Below, one piece after another: positions 32,003 to 43,549 of a stretch of DNA of 64,000 nucleotides (positions are counted from its first letter, which is position 1; every line of letters begins with the position of its first letter). The translations under genes and the position numbers were made by a program. The stretch comes from Pochonia chlamydosporia 170 (Eukaryota; Ascomycota; Sordariomycetes; Hypocreales; Clavicipitaceae): positions 4,898,001 to 4,962,000 of the forward strand of contig NC_035792.1 of NCBI RefSeq assembly GCF_001653235.2. The letters run 5' to 3'. The notes beneath the pieces were generated by a model that ran no database searches, had not been told where the DNA came from, and saw only the letters and a program-made list of their open reading frames with translations.

Positions 32003-33169
32003 TTATTGGACACCCAAAGGTTCCTTGATACGGGCATTTTGAATAATCTCAATCCAATATTCATCTGGGTCGAGAATGAACGCAATCGACTTCAATCTCC
32101 CATCGGTGAGGCGCTTTTTCCAACTGACTCGCTGACTCTCAAAGTGTTGGCACGCTGCCATAATATCGTCGACCGCAACAGCTACATCAATGCCGATATT
32201 AGCGCCAACGGCCAACATTGAATCAAAGACAAGTACAACAGATGAATAACCACCAAACTCACCAATATGCCCAAAGCCCTGCGGCTGGTTGTTGCCATTG
32301 TGATATACCCGGCCTTCCTTCGACTCCGACCCATGCACCCAGATTAGCTGCACAAGGCCCTCGCTCTCAGAAATCAGGCTATCGGGCATTTGGGGATACC
32401 CTAGCCAATATGCGGTGATACCCTCCGTGTCTGTCTGATGCAGAAGTTTCATGCCCAGCACATTCGAGTACCACGGCAGGGACACGCGCCCATCTTTGAC
32501 TCGCAAGCCCGTAAAGTTGAACAAATTCCTCTTGATCTTGGTTCCGGTCGTTTTACCCGGGCGCTGATTGAGTTCAACAAAGTAGCCATCTGGATCTTTG
32601 CAAATGGCTTGCCCACAGCTGCCTTCTCCCACTTGCCCGCTCTGCTCAGCATGGCGACGTACCGTATATTCGATCGTATGGTCTGCGAGTCCTTCAACTA
32701 CGTCTACGTCTTCAAGGCTTTCCACTGTGATGCCAAGATGTTGGAGCCCAAGGTAGGGTTCCTCATTGCCGTTGGCGACAGTATACGAATCGTCGTGCTC
32801 CGTACCGTAGTTATGGGTCAGCTCCAAGAGACCTTGACGATCAGAACGCAGCGTCCCCTGGGCGGAAAGCGCTTCTTCACCGTCGAACCCGAGAAAATAC
32901 AGGTCAAATTTGCCTTCTGGCTGCGGAAGTGTATCGACCAAGCATAATCCCAGCTTCTCGTAGAACGCAATGCTCTTCTTGGGGTCCTTGACTCTGATCA
33001 TGGTATGATTCATTTTCCACTGGGAAAAATCGATTTCTGAGACTGTAGCCATTTTTTCCGTCACAGTTATCGCTGTCTCCTCGGATACCGCAACAGCTTG
33101 TGATGTTGATAGGGAGGGTCCAATTGTTGGCGTCTGGAGATGTCCCAAAACGTTTACGAGTCGATCCAT
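32003..33169 (-). CDS. GLO1: Glyoxalase I (lactoylglutathione lyase), two-domain
   Basis: Converts the methylglyoxal-glutathione hemithioacetal to S-lactoylglutathione. Exons 33169-32263 and 32181-32003 give 361 residues with two VOC/glyoxalase repeats, as in fungal Glo1. Repeat 1 runs from MNHTMIRVKDPKKSIAFYEK to DPDGYFVELNQ. Repeat 2 runs from FNFTGLRVKD to DPDEYWIEIIQ. Splicing removes an 81-nt intron and joins FGHI to AVAVDDIMAAC. Metal-binding His/Glu residues are seen in NHTMIRV, LLELTHNYG, QHLGITV and FVELNQ. An N-terminal extension of about 40 residues before MATVSEIDFS could be a mitochondrial presequence, or the true start may be that internal Met. Confidence 0.92.
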   Translation of the reverse strand: MDRLVNVLGHLQTPTIGPSLSTSQAVAVSEETAITVTEKMATVSEIDFSQWKMNHTMIRVKDPKKSIAFYEKLGLCLVDTLPQPEGKFDLYFLGFDGEEALSAQGTLRSDRQGLLELTHNYGTEHDDSYTVANGNEEPYLGLQHLGITVESLEDVDVVEGLADHTIEYTVRRHAEQSGQVGEGSCGQAICKDPDGYFVELNQRPGKTTGTKIKRNLFNFTGLRVKDGRVSLPWYSNVLGMKLLHQTDTEGITAYWLGYPQMPDSLISESEGLVQLIWVHGSESKEGRVYHNGNNQPQGFGHIGEFGGYSSVVLVFDSMLAVGANIGIDVAVAVDDIMAACQHFESQRVSWKKRLTDGRLKSIAFILDPDEYWIEIIQNARIKEPLGVQ

Positions 33170-34338
33170 TCAGTTACAATTCTGTGGACTCGGCGCATTG
33201 ATGGAAATATAGTAGGCAGACGTAAAAGAGAGCTTGATGTTGGTTTTTCTCCAGAGAAGGTTAACCTAGCTTAACTATAAACGGAGTAGGCAAAGTGGGA
33301 GTAAACAAGACATGTAAACGCGGATCATGTAGTTCGTAGGCACGGGAATCCAATTGACAATAGGGTGCCTTCCCAGATGTATCAATTTCTCCAGCCCTGC
33401 TAACCTGCTGGACTCCGCATTGAGTCAGGACGTCGAGTTTTCTATCAACCAGGCCAGTCTCATTGGAGCTGTCTGACCTTTCGAATACAATAGTCGATAT
33501 CTTGCGCGGAGTATTACTCAAAGCAGACAAGCGGTGCGAAGAGTGGAGATGAGAGTCTGCTTTATCTCGCAGTCCGCACTCATGGATATCCGGAATTTTC
33601 TCATGTCCCCAGGCTGCACAATCTTCAATTTTTAGTTACTTGGTCTCTTCTTATTACTCAGGATAGCGGGATCATGCCAAATTGGTTGTGTTATCTTCCT
33701 TGTTCCCTTCCTCCATCCCACTATTAGCTAAGATTGAATACTTGGCCCCCTCAAGCTTCAAATGTTATCCCAGCCACTTCCACCTCATGACAACCGCCGC
33801 CGTAACAGTTCCTATCGGGCGCCAGACAGCACATAAGCTCAATTGATTCTCTCAAGTGCTGTCAAACTTAACCTCATCACCTCAAACCCCCCAATGCCAG
33901 TCTCCATGCTTTATTGTCTACATTCCAGACATTATGTCACTTGCGCAACAGCACTCTTCCTCTTTGCTAATTTGGTTGCATGAGGGCAGGAAAATGGTCA
34001 TGACTGTTGCTTTTTGCTCACTCTGTGCTCACTCTTCGTTCACTTTGGGCTTATTTCTCACTTACGTTTACACTCACGCTTTTATCCTCGTCCACTTGTC
34101 ATGTCACACTGCAAGGCGAAACTCACCGGCCCAATGGGGGTAGATAATTGACGAATTCCATATCCATATTTTCCTTCAGCTACTCCCAAATCTCTATAGA
34201 CATGAAACCAAACTCAAAGAGACAAGGCAAAAAGCTCAAAATGCGCTGCGCAGTGTCCCTCTCTCGTCTTCCTAAGAGTAATATCGGTCTAAAACCTCCA
34301 TAATGGGGATGTCCCCAGCCTCAAGTTCACGGGACCAC
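33170..34338. other. Intergenic
   Basis: About 1.17 kb. T/C-rich stretches occur at 33950-34130. A 95-codon plus-strand ORF there lacks any recognisable feature. No gene called. Confidence 0.4.
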
Positions 34339-35358
34339 TCAACCAGCGCTGCCCAGCAACTTACAAGTTGTCGCTTGTGGAATGGAGTGGCAGGATGCTG
34401 CTCCCCCTAGCCGCACAACCAGCTTTCGGCAACCCTGACCAATATCCACACAGACAATCTCCATTTCGGGACCAACATACTGGCCAACATCGGCAGCCCC
34501 AAAACAGATATCCCAGTCACGATCAGGGTGGATGGGGATGTCAAAGGGTCCGCATTCATGGTGCGGGAACCCAGGCCATGCTGGCCACCCTGGCTTTGAC
34601 GTAGTGCCCATTCTCTCAACCCAAAGCCGATCGACAGACATCCCAGCGTTTGCATTGCCTTTGCCCTTATGTTCAGCCGTGTGTTCAACACGGGCAGGCT
34701 CTGGTGCTGGAGTGTCGGATGGTCCAACTTCGACCACGCGTGCTGGCATCAAAGAATGAGTGCTTTTGACCGGTTTTGACTGTTCCGCGGTTGACGAACC
34801 GGCGACATTGTTGGTGCCGAATCGATGTGTAGCCAGCGGATCAAGTGAACGACGCTTATTGTCGTTGGACATTGGCTCAGGAGCGCTACGCTTCTTGACC
34901 TCCTGTCGAGGTGTCTTTGCTTTCCTGGCTTCTGCCTCCGATATCATTGCCTTCATCCTGGCAACCAACGCGGCCTCTTCAACCAAACTTGCCTTCCAAT
35001 ACATTGTACTATAGACAAGATTGGCAGGGCTAGTCCTCTGAGCTGGACAGCGCCTCTCGGCCAGATCCAGGCAACGAACTTGGAAGAGCTCACAAGCTCG
35101 CATAAACATTTGGAACTGGACAAATGACTTGCCTAGGACGCGGATGCGAGAGCTGAGGTTCTCGTTGTAGATTTGACGCCTCATATCGTTCAAGATGTCC
35201 ATTGCAGCGTCGATGGTGCTTCCCGGTCTGGCCTTTCGTATAGCAGCCAAAACAGCATCTGTAAGGAACTGATCGACCATGTCGGCTCTGGACCAGTTGA
35301 CAAATTCTTCAGGTTGGGCCTCGACACGACGCAAAACCTCATCCTCGTTTATCGACAT
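34339..35358 (-). CDS. Hypothetical protein, helical with disordered centre
   Basis: 339 residues from the ATG at 35358. The frame is open further upstream to 35478, but that part is CAA/GCA triplet repeat and hydrophobic sequence that looks like leader. Residues 1-165 look all-helical (DAAMDILNDMRRQIYNENLS; VYSTMYWKASLVEEAALVAR). A Lys/Arg/Pro/Ser-rich linker with a bipartite-NLS-like VKKRSAPEP...NKRRS follows. The C-terminal 90 residues contain WPAWPGFPHHECGPFDIPI and resemble a small globular domain. I do not recognise the family. Divergent from the coiled-coil orphan gene at 35763. Confidence 0.65.
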   Translation of the reverse strand: MSINEDEVLRRVEAQPEEFVNWSRADMVDQFLTDAVLAAIRKARPGSTIDAAMDILNDMRRQIYNENLSSRIRVLGKSFVQFQMFMRACELFQVRCLDLAERRCPAQRTSPANLVYSTMYWKASLVEEAALVARMKAMISEAEARKAKTPRQEVKKRSAPEPMSNDNKRRSLDPLATHRFGTNNVAGSSTAEQSKPVKSTHSLMPARVVEVGPSDTPAPEPARVEHTAEHKGKGNANAGMSVDRLWVERMGTTSKPGWPAWPGFPHHECGPFDIPIHPDRDWDICFGAADVGQYVGPEMEIVCVDIGQGCRKLVVRLGGAASCHSIPQATTCKLLGSAG

Positions 35359-35762
35359 TTTGTTTCGTTGTTGTATTGCTGTTGCTGTTGCTTTTGCTGT
35401 TGCGGCGGCTGCGATACAAGGTTTGAGAGGGAGTGAGCAGTGAAAGGGAATAATAAAATTCTTCACTGATAAAAGCAAAGGAGATCAAAACAACAATGAG
35501 TCATAGCCTGAGGAAAACATGAAGTCCTTTACATAGGTACCTAGGTATGTAAAAGTGAACAGAAAGTGAGCACCTGGCAGCTGGCAGCGGGCGGCGGGCG
35601 GTTGGCAGCTGCCAGACAGTCCGGGCTCTCTAAGGATGCAAATGTCTGGTTGACAACATCGATTCAATATTGACGTTCACAGCCCAATCTTCACAGTGCA
35701 TCTCACATTCATACTAAGACCAGACTCTTTCAAAGAAATTCCTACGTCTAAAGCAAGTGAAA

Positions 35763-37386
35763 ATGACGTTCCGCTTGGGCCTGTGGGCCTACAAAACCAC
35801 CATCGCCGATGTCGAGAAGCAAGTTGGGGAATTGACCGACTTGGCAGGCAAGATTGATGTAACAGTAGGCAATGATCTATCCACGTTGGCTGGCTACAGC
35901 AGCGAGTCCGTAGCCAAAATAGGGCTACTCACAGATAAGTTGAATGCCCTTCATGACGCTGTAGCTGAAGGTCGCAAGCGGCTGGAGATCTGCACCGCAC
36001 AAAACCAAGCCATGGAGAGTGCTGTTAGATCAGCCCACGACCCAGAGGACATGAGCCCGTCGATTGAATCTCAAGAAGATAGCACGGCGCAGAGAGCCTT
36101 GAACTGTATCTTGGCTGACTCAAACATCCCGGCAAACAATACTGCGTCAGTGGGGACCAGCGTGGTGGCGAAAGATTGACGAGGCACTCAATCGTCTCAA
36201 CCAACCGAGCCAGCTCCCAACCGATCTTGTCATTGAACTTCAGGCAAGCCTGGAGAGGGCTCAAGATGATAACCGCCAGGCGCAGTCTGAAAATAACGAC
36301 CTGACGCAGGATCCCGAGAGAGCTCGCGCAGCGCTGGCCGATGTAAGAGCAGAGCTCGAGGCGGCATCTGATACGACTCGGTCACTCAAGAATCAATGCG
36401 AGACCATTCAAGCAGACAATGACAGGCTGCAGTATGAGTTGGCGTCTGCCTCAAAGTCTCTCGCAGAGTCCAACGCACAGTTCGTTGCCGAAAAGGAGAG
36501 AACGTCTTGCCAGTTGTCTCTTTTGTCGTCGTCGGTTTGCCTCCTCCGGGAGACTCTTGATATCGACTGGGCCAGTGATCGTGACTGGGAGAGTGTTCTC
36601 AAGTGCGTCGAGGCCCTGCCCAGCTCGCTTCCCGCAAAGCCACAGTCCAACGCCTGGAGCTGCCTGGAGCCGTGGAGCAATGGCATGGACGAGTCCTGCC
36701 GCGTGCACACGATGGGGGCAGATCAGGCCCTCATCAGGCTGATATTGACTGTGCAAGGTCATGACGCCTCAGACATTGGCCTTGAAACCTTGGCTACAAT
36801 GCAGTGCGCCTTGTCATCTCTGCAGTCTACATCCCGCATCCAAGAGGGCCTGTGCCGAATGCTTAGAGACACTATTTATGGCCGGGCTGTTGACAAAGTC
36901 TACATTGCCCTCGCTTTGTGTCAAATTCTTGATACAGTTGCCAAGAGGTGGTCGACGGCTGCGGCTGAGGCTGATGCTCTGGGGGTTCTACATCAACAAA
37001 AGACCAACTTGAGCGCAGAAGACGTCACCCTAGTCGCGGCCATTCTCAAGGCATGCGAGGATGATGACTGGGCATCAGTTCCCTTGTGTGTCCCCGCAAG
37101 AGTGAACGACCACAGTTGCAATGTCGTGAAGTCTGTCGACATGTTCCTCCTTGTTGACAGGGATAACCGATCCATCCGCTGGATTGGTTCGGATCGGGCG
37201 GACTGGGATACTCTTGAGATTCGGGGTATGACCCTGAGGTCACCTTCAGGTTCTGGGGATGTCCACCTCAAGCTTGTCGAGCATGTCGATGCGATCATGG
37301 CCATTGTCGAAATCAAGTGCAGGGTGGCCCCAGGACCCGACAATTATTTCGACGATGACGCGATGGATGAGACATGGGAGGGGTGA
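35763..37386 (+). CDS. Hypothetical coiled-coil protein
   Basis: Two exons, 35763-36105 and 36161-37386, give 522 residues. The 55-nt intron (GTATCT...CCAG) brings the two open frames into phase. Without it the first frame ends at 36179. The first half is rich in heptads (LTDKLNALHDAVAEGRKRLE; LERAQDDNRQAQSENNDL), giving a long coiled coil. The second half is an alpha/beta-looking domain ending in an acidic tail (DNYFDDDAMDETWEG). No family recognised. The pairing with the divergent orphan at 34339-35358 suggests a lineage-specific locus. Confidence 0.65.
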
Positions 37387-37837
37387 ACAGCGTGGATTTT
37401 GTCAAAGTGAGCTGTTGACCTTCTTCTCCTGCCAGCATCCACGACGTACTAGGCTACATTAAGATGTATTTACATATAGCTAGATATGGCTAAATACCTA
37501 GACCACAGGCTGTATATCCAAGTATACACTAACACATCTTTAAGAGCACCCGAGGTCAATAAAGAGAAGTTTTGTTGTTCTACCTACCTTGAGCCCGTGA
37601 GACATGATGAAGAATAAATCGTAGAATGGGGGGGGGATAAACCAATTATTAACTACTGACAGACAGGGTCGCGATTAGACTGAGAATGCGTCTCATGTTA
37701 CACGGCGCTTCCGCAGCTTGTGTGCTTTGGCTTCCTGTACGGTGGTACTGCATTACGGCAAACCAAATCTAAGGTCTGGATGACTTGAACTATCTCTCTG
37801 CATTTAATGACATAGCATTCATCTTCTTTGATAGAAA
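37387..37837. other. Intergenic with hairpin repeat copy
   Basis: About 450 bp. It contains the repeat at 37454-37543 and a 9-G run at 37628-37636. No gene. Confidence 0.5.
37454..37543 (+). repeat. Hairpin repeat family, core copy
   Basis: Left arm ACATTAAGATGTATTTAC and right arm GTATACACTAACACATCTT form an imperfect hairpin. 37505-37540 is identical over 36 nt to 44900-44935. The outer terminal repeats of the 44.9-kb copy are missing. Confidence 0.75.
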
Positions 37838-39710
37838 TCAGCCTCGCTTGTGTCCACCAACCTCTTCCTCTTCCACCGTCGCATCCCCCAATTTCAACTC
37901 TTCTCTGAGCGGAGCCGCTTCTTCACCATCGAAAATGACGGCAATCTCCTCCAATGCCTTTCCCTTTGTCTCGACGAACCAGCCGTACGCAATTACACTC
38001 TCCACAACCAGGACGGCAACATAGACCAAATAATATCGCCAGCCAATGTTTTGGAGGCCAACAGGATTCACTACGAAATGGTCAGGCTGGGCAGCATCGG
38101 AAAGAGTTCAGGGAGTCACATACCGTATTGATTGACAAAGACGGCTGCCTTGGTCGAAAAGACGTACGTAGCCATGCCCTTGGCACGAAGGGAAAATGGC
38201 AAAATTTCGACGGAATACGCCACGGCAAGTGGAGAGAATGCAATGGCATAAAACAGACCAAATACAAATACAAACGCCATGACTGCTCCTCCAGCGGCTT
38301 TGGAGCCGGTTTGCGCAAAGTTGGCCGACGCAATCGTCCACGCAACGAAGACTGTGAGCATACCAATGGTTGAGATTCGGAAGAGAGGGCGCCGTCCAAT
38401 TTTGTCGACGAAAAAGGCGCCCGTAAGGCCGAGTATAAAGTTCCAAATATTCACAAACCCGTTGACGAGGGCCTGGGTGTCTTTGTTTGTGATGCCGACC
38501 GAATCCATGACGCGTGACAGATCTGCTCGTGTTAGTAACAGTTTTCCCATTTATTTCCCTAAAGTTATGAGTATTAAAGAGCCACAAAACGTACAGTAAG
38601 AAATGAGGCCATTGCCGGACCATTGACTCATCAAGCCCATGCACAAGACGAGAAAGACTCTATACCGATTGCCAGGCGTGCTGAGCATAGACTTCCACGA
38701 CGTGTTTCCTGCAGCTACAAAGACGGTGAGAATTATTGTTTAAAGTGTTTCGCCTGGAACGTACCTTTTTCCATGTCAATGGCTGTTCGAATCTCTTCGT
38801 ACTCGAGTTTGACCAGATGCGTCTCCTCGCCGTCGCCGTGATAACGCTTCAGGGCAGCTAGAGCCTCAGTATCACGATCCTTTGAAATGAGCCACCTCGG
38901 AGATTCGGGGAGAAACCAAATCGTGGCCAGCTGAACGACACTTGGAATCATCTGGAAGAGTGATGGCAATCGCCATGACCAAGTGCTTTCAATGTTTCTG
39001 GTGCCAAAGGTGATCCAAGCGGCTATAATACTCCCCACAAGCCAGCTACGTCAGGGTCACTGCATTAGTTGCTGTAGACTTGACAAAGGGGGCAAGAGAC
39101 GTTGACTGTACCAAACATTGCAAATGGCGGTTATAGTTGCTCGGTCTTTGGGATGTGATAGCTCTGTGACCAAACTAGGCGCAGATGTCGTTGCAAATGA
39201 GAGACCAAAGCCCAAGATGAACCTACTGGCAACAAACATGCCAAAGTTGAAGCTCTCGCATTGAATAATAGCACCAGCAATCATGATGATGCTGCCGACG
39301 GTGATACCCCAGCGTCGTCCGAACCGGTCGGCAACCCATGGCGCGATCGGCGTGGAGCAAATGCTACCAAGAGCCATAATGGCGCTCATAAGACCCAAAA
39401 CGGCCCCTCGAGGGTTGTTAAAGTAGTCGTCAAAATAGGAGACGGTCTGAAGAGCGTTCATCATGGAGCCATCGTAACCGCTCGTTGCGTAGGAGCACAC
39501 AGCAGCAGGGAACAGCAAAAAGTACAGCCGTCGTCGGGCAGACGAGCGGTACCAAGCGGGAGCTTCTCTTGCTAGCTTTGTTACTCCCGATGGCACATAC
39601 GTAGCAGTTCCGTTTTCACCTGACGGATCGCCATGTTTGCGAGCCTGACGGGCAAGCTGATCCTGACGAGGGGCCGGAAGCCTTTGACGGAGAGAGTTGA
39701 TGATAGACAT
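37838..39710 (-). CDS. MFS sugar transporter
   Basis: Five exons (39710-39112, 39045-38765, 38708-38595, 38522-38124, 38070-37838) give 541 residues with about twelve helices. Sugar-porter signatures are visible: DRFGRRWGI in the loop after helix 2, PESPRWLISK before the central loop, DKIGRRPLF in the second half, and VETKGKALEEI at the end. This is the hexose/lactose-permease-like group of fungal proton symporters. The acceptor of exon 3 could be GTAG or the following GCAG (6 nt apart). It is divergent from the GH3 beta-glucosidase, so uptake of glucose or of the intact glycoside is plausible. Confidence 0.9.
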
Positions 39711-40558
39711 TAGGTGCTGGCGAGGTGATTGGGTAACGAAGAACTTGACGAAGCAGCTTGCATCACGCCGAAATCCATCGAGTCATTTAGACGACTTCAG
39801 CCTCTTTTATACAACTGCCTGTGTTTGAGTGCCTTTGCTGATGTGTCTGATGGAGAATAGACGACGAGCCAATCGCGAGGTGTTTGCACTGCGACGCACC
39901 ATTGGCAGCCCTTGGACGACTTTACCCGGAAAAAATATTTGTCAAAGAAGCATTATTACTCCCATGACTCCGTATTATTGGCAAATTTTAAGAAAAGTGT
40001 CGGAAATGGTTCCCCGTGGGGTAAAAATTGAGTCTTCTTGCAGACGAAGGCATGTGGAGGTGGTGGATATAGAGCCAATGGGAACCGTTCGGGGCAGCTA
40101 ATGTAGTTCCCCCGATGAAACAAAACTAGTTAAACTAGTTTAGACACGTTTCTTGGCAGGAAAGTTGGGGATGATCGGGGGAAGACTGGAAGGTTGCCCC
40201 GAAGTAGGGTGGTGTTGCAGAGTGGTGTACTCGGCTGACATCCTGTGAGTTGGCACAAATCAGTCAAATTTTGACGAGCTAGGTGTATCTTGGCGCCCGG
40301 TCATCCGAAGAAGAGTATGTTCGACGCATTTTATCACAATATGCCGCTCTCTCTTCGCCAGTCATTGTACAGCTCACCGTGATTGACATCCACTTGGTAA
40401 AGCAGTTTAAATGGCAACCCATTTTGTTTGACCCTTGCTGACTTTAGAAGTTGAAGTTCTCCACTACGGAGTTTGAATATAAGATAGAAGAAGGTAGACT
40501 GCAATGTGAAGCCGCCGTCTACTTTGCATCTTCACATCACTACCTCACCTCCGCCATC
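39711..40558. promoter_or_regulatory. Divergent transporter/beta-glucosidase promoter
   Basis: An 848-bp spacer shared by two divergent sugar-related genes. GTGGGG at 40016-40021 fits the CreA repressor consensus SYGGRG. An inverted ACTAGTTTAAACTAGTTT-like palindrome region lies at about 40125-40142. An in-frame ATG at 40451 could extend the GH3 N-terminus, in which case the spacer is shorter. Confidence 0.45.
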
Positions 40559-43341
40559 ATGACACAACTTCAAAAACAGCACTCACAACCAGCTACCTCA
40601 TGCTGCACGTTGGAGAATGTTGACGCTGCGTTAAACAAGCTTACCTTGGATCAAAAAATTTCTTTGCTTGCTGGCCAAGGATCCTTTAAAACCACTGCCA
40701 TTCCCGAGCATGGGATCCCGGCGACTACAGTTGGTGGATACCTTTTACGTTCTTTAACCATTCGGAGACTGACAATCCAACTAGACCTCTGATGGTCCTC
40801 ATGGACTACGAGGAGCCCGTCAATTTGCGAGAGTAAGTTCTGGCAACACGTCGAAACAGGAAGAATACTAATAGCTGAAAATCGTCAGGTACCCAGTTGC
40901 TTGTTACCATCAGCAACTGCAATGGGAGCAACTTTTGATATTGAGCTGATGCGAGAAGTGGGATGTTTACTAGGCAAAGAAGCGAGATGCAAAAACGTTC
41001 ACGTTCTGCTAGCTCCCACGGTATGCCTCCAACGATCACCTCTGATGGGTCGTGGATTTGAAGCCTTCGCAGAAGACCCCGTGCTAAGCGGGCACATTGC
41101 ATCGGCATACATCAACGGCATTCAGTCGTGTGGCGTGGCTGCTTGTATCAAACACTACGCAGCTCATGACCAGTCAGCAAACTCTGTCGAGGACAATGTT
41201 TGCATGACACAAAGAACATTACGAGAGCTGCATCTGCTGCCATTTCAACTGGCACAACGTCTGGCGGAGCCCTGGGCGATCATGACTTCATACAACAGGA
41301 TAAACGGAGTTCACTCTAGTGAAGATCCTCTGCTGCTACAGAAGATCCTCCGCGATGACTGGAACTTCAAGGGTATAGTTATCAGTGACTGGTGGGGAAC
41401 TTATAGTACGACTGAAGCCATCAACGCTGGAATGGACTTGGAGATGCCTGGCCCAACTCAGTTCAGGGGTAAACTCCTGAACGTAGCGGTAAACACCCGC
41501 AAGGTCTCACTCGACACAATCCACCAGGCTGCGAGAAATGTTTTACAGCTTGTAAACAGGGTAACAACCGCACCTTCACTATCCGAGCCCCTGGTTCAAG
41601 ATACCCCGGCAGACCGAGCACTGGTCCGGAAGCTTGTCGGCGACAGTGTTGTGCTGTTAAAGAATGACGTCAAAACCCTTCCCATCAGGAACCAAAAAGG
41701 CAAAACGTACGGTCTAATTGGTGATCACTTCAAATACCCTGCGCTGTCTGGCGGAGGAAGCGCTGAAGGAGACCCGTACTACGTGGTCACGCCATATGAG
41801 GCAATGGTAGAGGCTGTTGGAGAAGAAAACATACAATATACTCCGGGAATTTACTGTGAGTACCTGACCAGATTTAATACTCCATAATGCAACAAAACTG
41901 ACAGCCATTTAACATGCAGCCTTTAAATTCACCCCGTTCTTGAAACATCTCTATCAGCCAGGAACGAATCTGCACGGATGGCACGTCGAAATTTTTGGGC
42001 AGAACCCAGATGTTGAACGTGGTGCAAGTGCCATTTACAAAGCCACGACTGACAAAGACCTCATTGACATACCAGAGAGTTTGCACAAATTCTTCCCTTC
42101 AAAGTACTTTGTTCGGGCCACTGCTGAGTTCGTTGCCGACAAGTCGTGCCGCTTCAGATTTGGATTCAGCGTGGCCGGCAAGGGCAAGGTCAGGATTCAA
42201 GGTGAGGAAGCCATCGATCTCTGGTCAAGCCAGCCGCCCAAGACCGCCGACACGCCGTGCTTCAATCGACTATCCATGGAAAGATTCTTTGACTTGGATG
42301 TCCGGCAGGGGGAGAGAGTTTCAGTCGAAGTCGTCATGGTGAATGAAGATGTTGCTGGCGGCGTAGGAACGGCATTTACGCTGGCTGGCAGGCTTGGCGG
42401 CCACGAAGTTGTCGAGAAAGACCACGGCTTGATGCAAGCGGTGGGCATGGCTCGGTCTGTTGATGTGCCCATTGTGCTCGCGGGTCTTTCTGCAGACTAT
42501 GAGAGTGAGAATAGCGACAGGAAGCATCTGCGGCTGCCCCCTGGTGCTGATGACATGATACAGGCAGTGCTAGAGGCAAATTCAAACGCTGTAAGTTGCC
42601 GCTGTATTGTTCCTGATGCAAACTGCTAACGAAATGTAGATTATATGCATTCAGTCAGGTTGCCCGGTAGAGATGCCTTGGGTAGAAAAGGCTCATACGC
42701 TCGTCCACGCGTGGTACGGTGGCCAGGAGGTTGGCCATGGAATAGTCGATGTCTTGTTTGGACAAGTTAATCCTTCGGGAAGGCTATCAGTAACTTTTCC
42801 AAAATCATTGAAGCACACTCCATCCTACCTCACTTTTGGTAAAGCCGACTACGATATTCTCTATGGCGAGGGAGTGTTCATCGGTCACAGGTTCTATGAA
42901 GCGGTAGCTCGAGAGCCACTATTTTATTTTGGACATGGGCTCTCCTACACCAGCTTTCATTACGACAATCTCATTGTCCCAAATGTGTTTCATCCTTTGT
43001 CGGAACACGAAATGGTCATTACTGTCAATGTAACGAATGTTGGGGAGCAGGCAGGCGCCGAGGTAGTTCAGCTTTATGTTCACGACCCTGAGAGCTCATT
43101 ACAGCGACCAGAGAGAGAGTTAAAGGCATTTAGCAAGGTTTATTTGCAGCCACAAGAAACAAAACGGGTTTCTCTCAAGGTCGATAAGTATGCTCTCTCC
43201 GTTTGGGACGAAGGGGCGTCCAAATGGATGGCTGAAAAGGGTGAATATGAGGTCATCATAGCTAGGAGCTCTAATCCTAGAGACGAAATATCTCGTGCGC
43301 ATTTCAACCTACCAGAGACTTTTTACTGGTCTGGCGTTTGA
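40559..43341 (+). CDS. GH3 beta-glucosidase with PA14 insert
   Basis: Exons 40559-40729, 40785-40832, 40889-41855, 41920-42590 and 42640-43341 give 852 residues. SDGPHGLRG at 59-67 and IKHYAAHDQ are substrate-site blocks. The nucleophile Asp240 lies in IVISDWWGTYSTTEA. A PA14 domain (roughly 400-540, from LHGWHVEIFGQNP) is inserted in the C-terminal alpha/beta domain. A fibronectin-III-like domain (ITVNVTNVGEQAGAEVVQLY) closes the protein. No signal peptide is evident from 40559, so it is probably intracellular, as in the fungal cellobiase/PA14 subgroup. It hydrolyses terminal beta-glucosides. Start at 40559 follows family length; 40451 is an in-frame alternative. Confidence 0.92.
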
Positions 43342-43549
43342 GTGTGGTTGCTTGAGAGTTGCATGCGAGCTGAGAAAAAGCATATATACAAGGGTGACAG
43401 TTCCGGGAACAAAGTCAGTAGCCTTTCTGAGAATTCAAGAGAAATAGGACAATAATTAGATAGATTCTAAACAATAAAGGGTATATGTGTAGCTGATCTT
43501 AACAACTTGTGCGCGCCAGCTTCCCGCATCACGGCAAACCGATTGCTCT

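Noticed and set aside
32182..32262. Insertion in the second glyoxalase repeat
   Set aside because: It has GTGAGT, a GCTAAT branch point and GTAG, and its removal restores the repeat. It is an intron.
36106..36160. Frameshift in the coiled-coil orphan gene
   Set aside because: A GT-AG intron of 55 nt joins the two frames in phase, so no mutation is needed.
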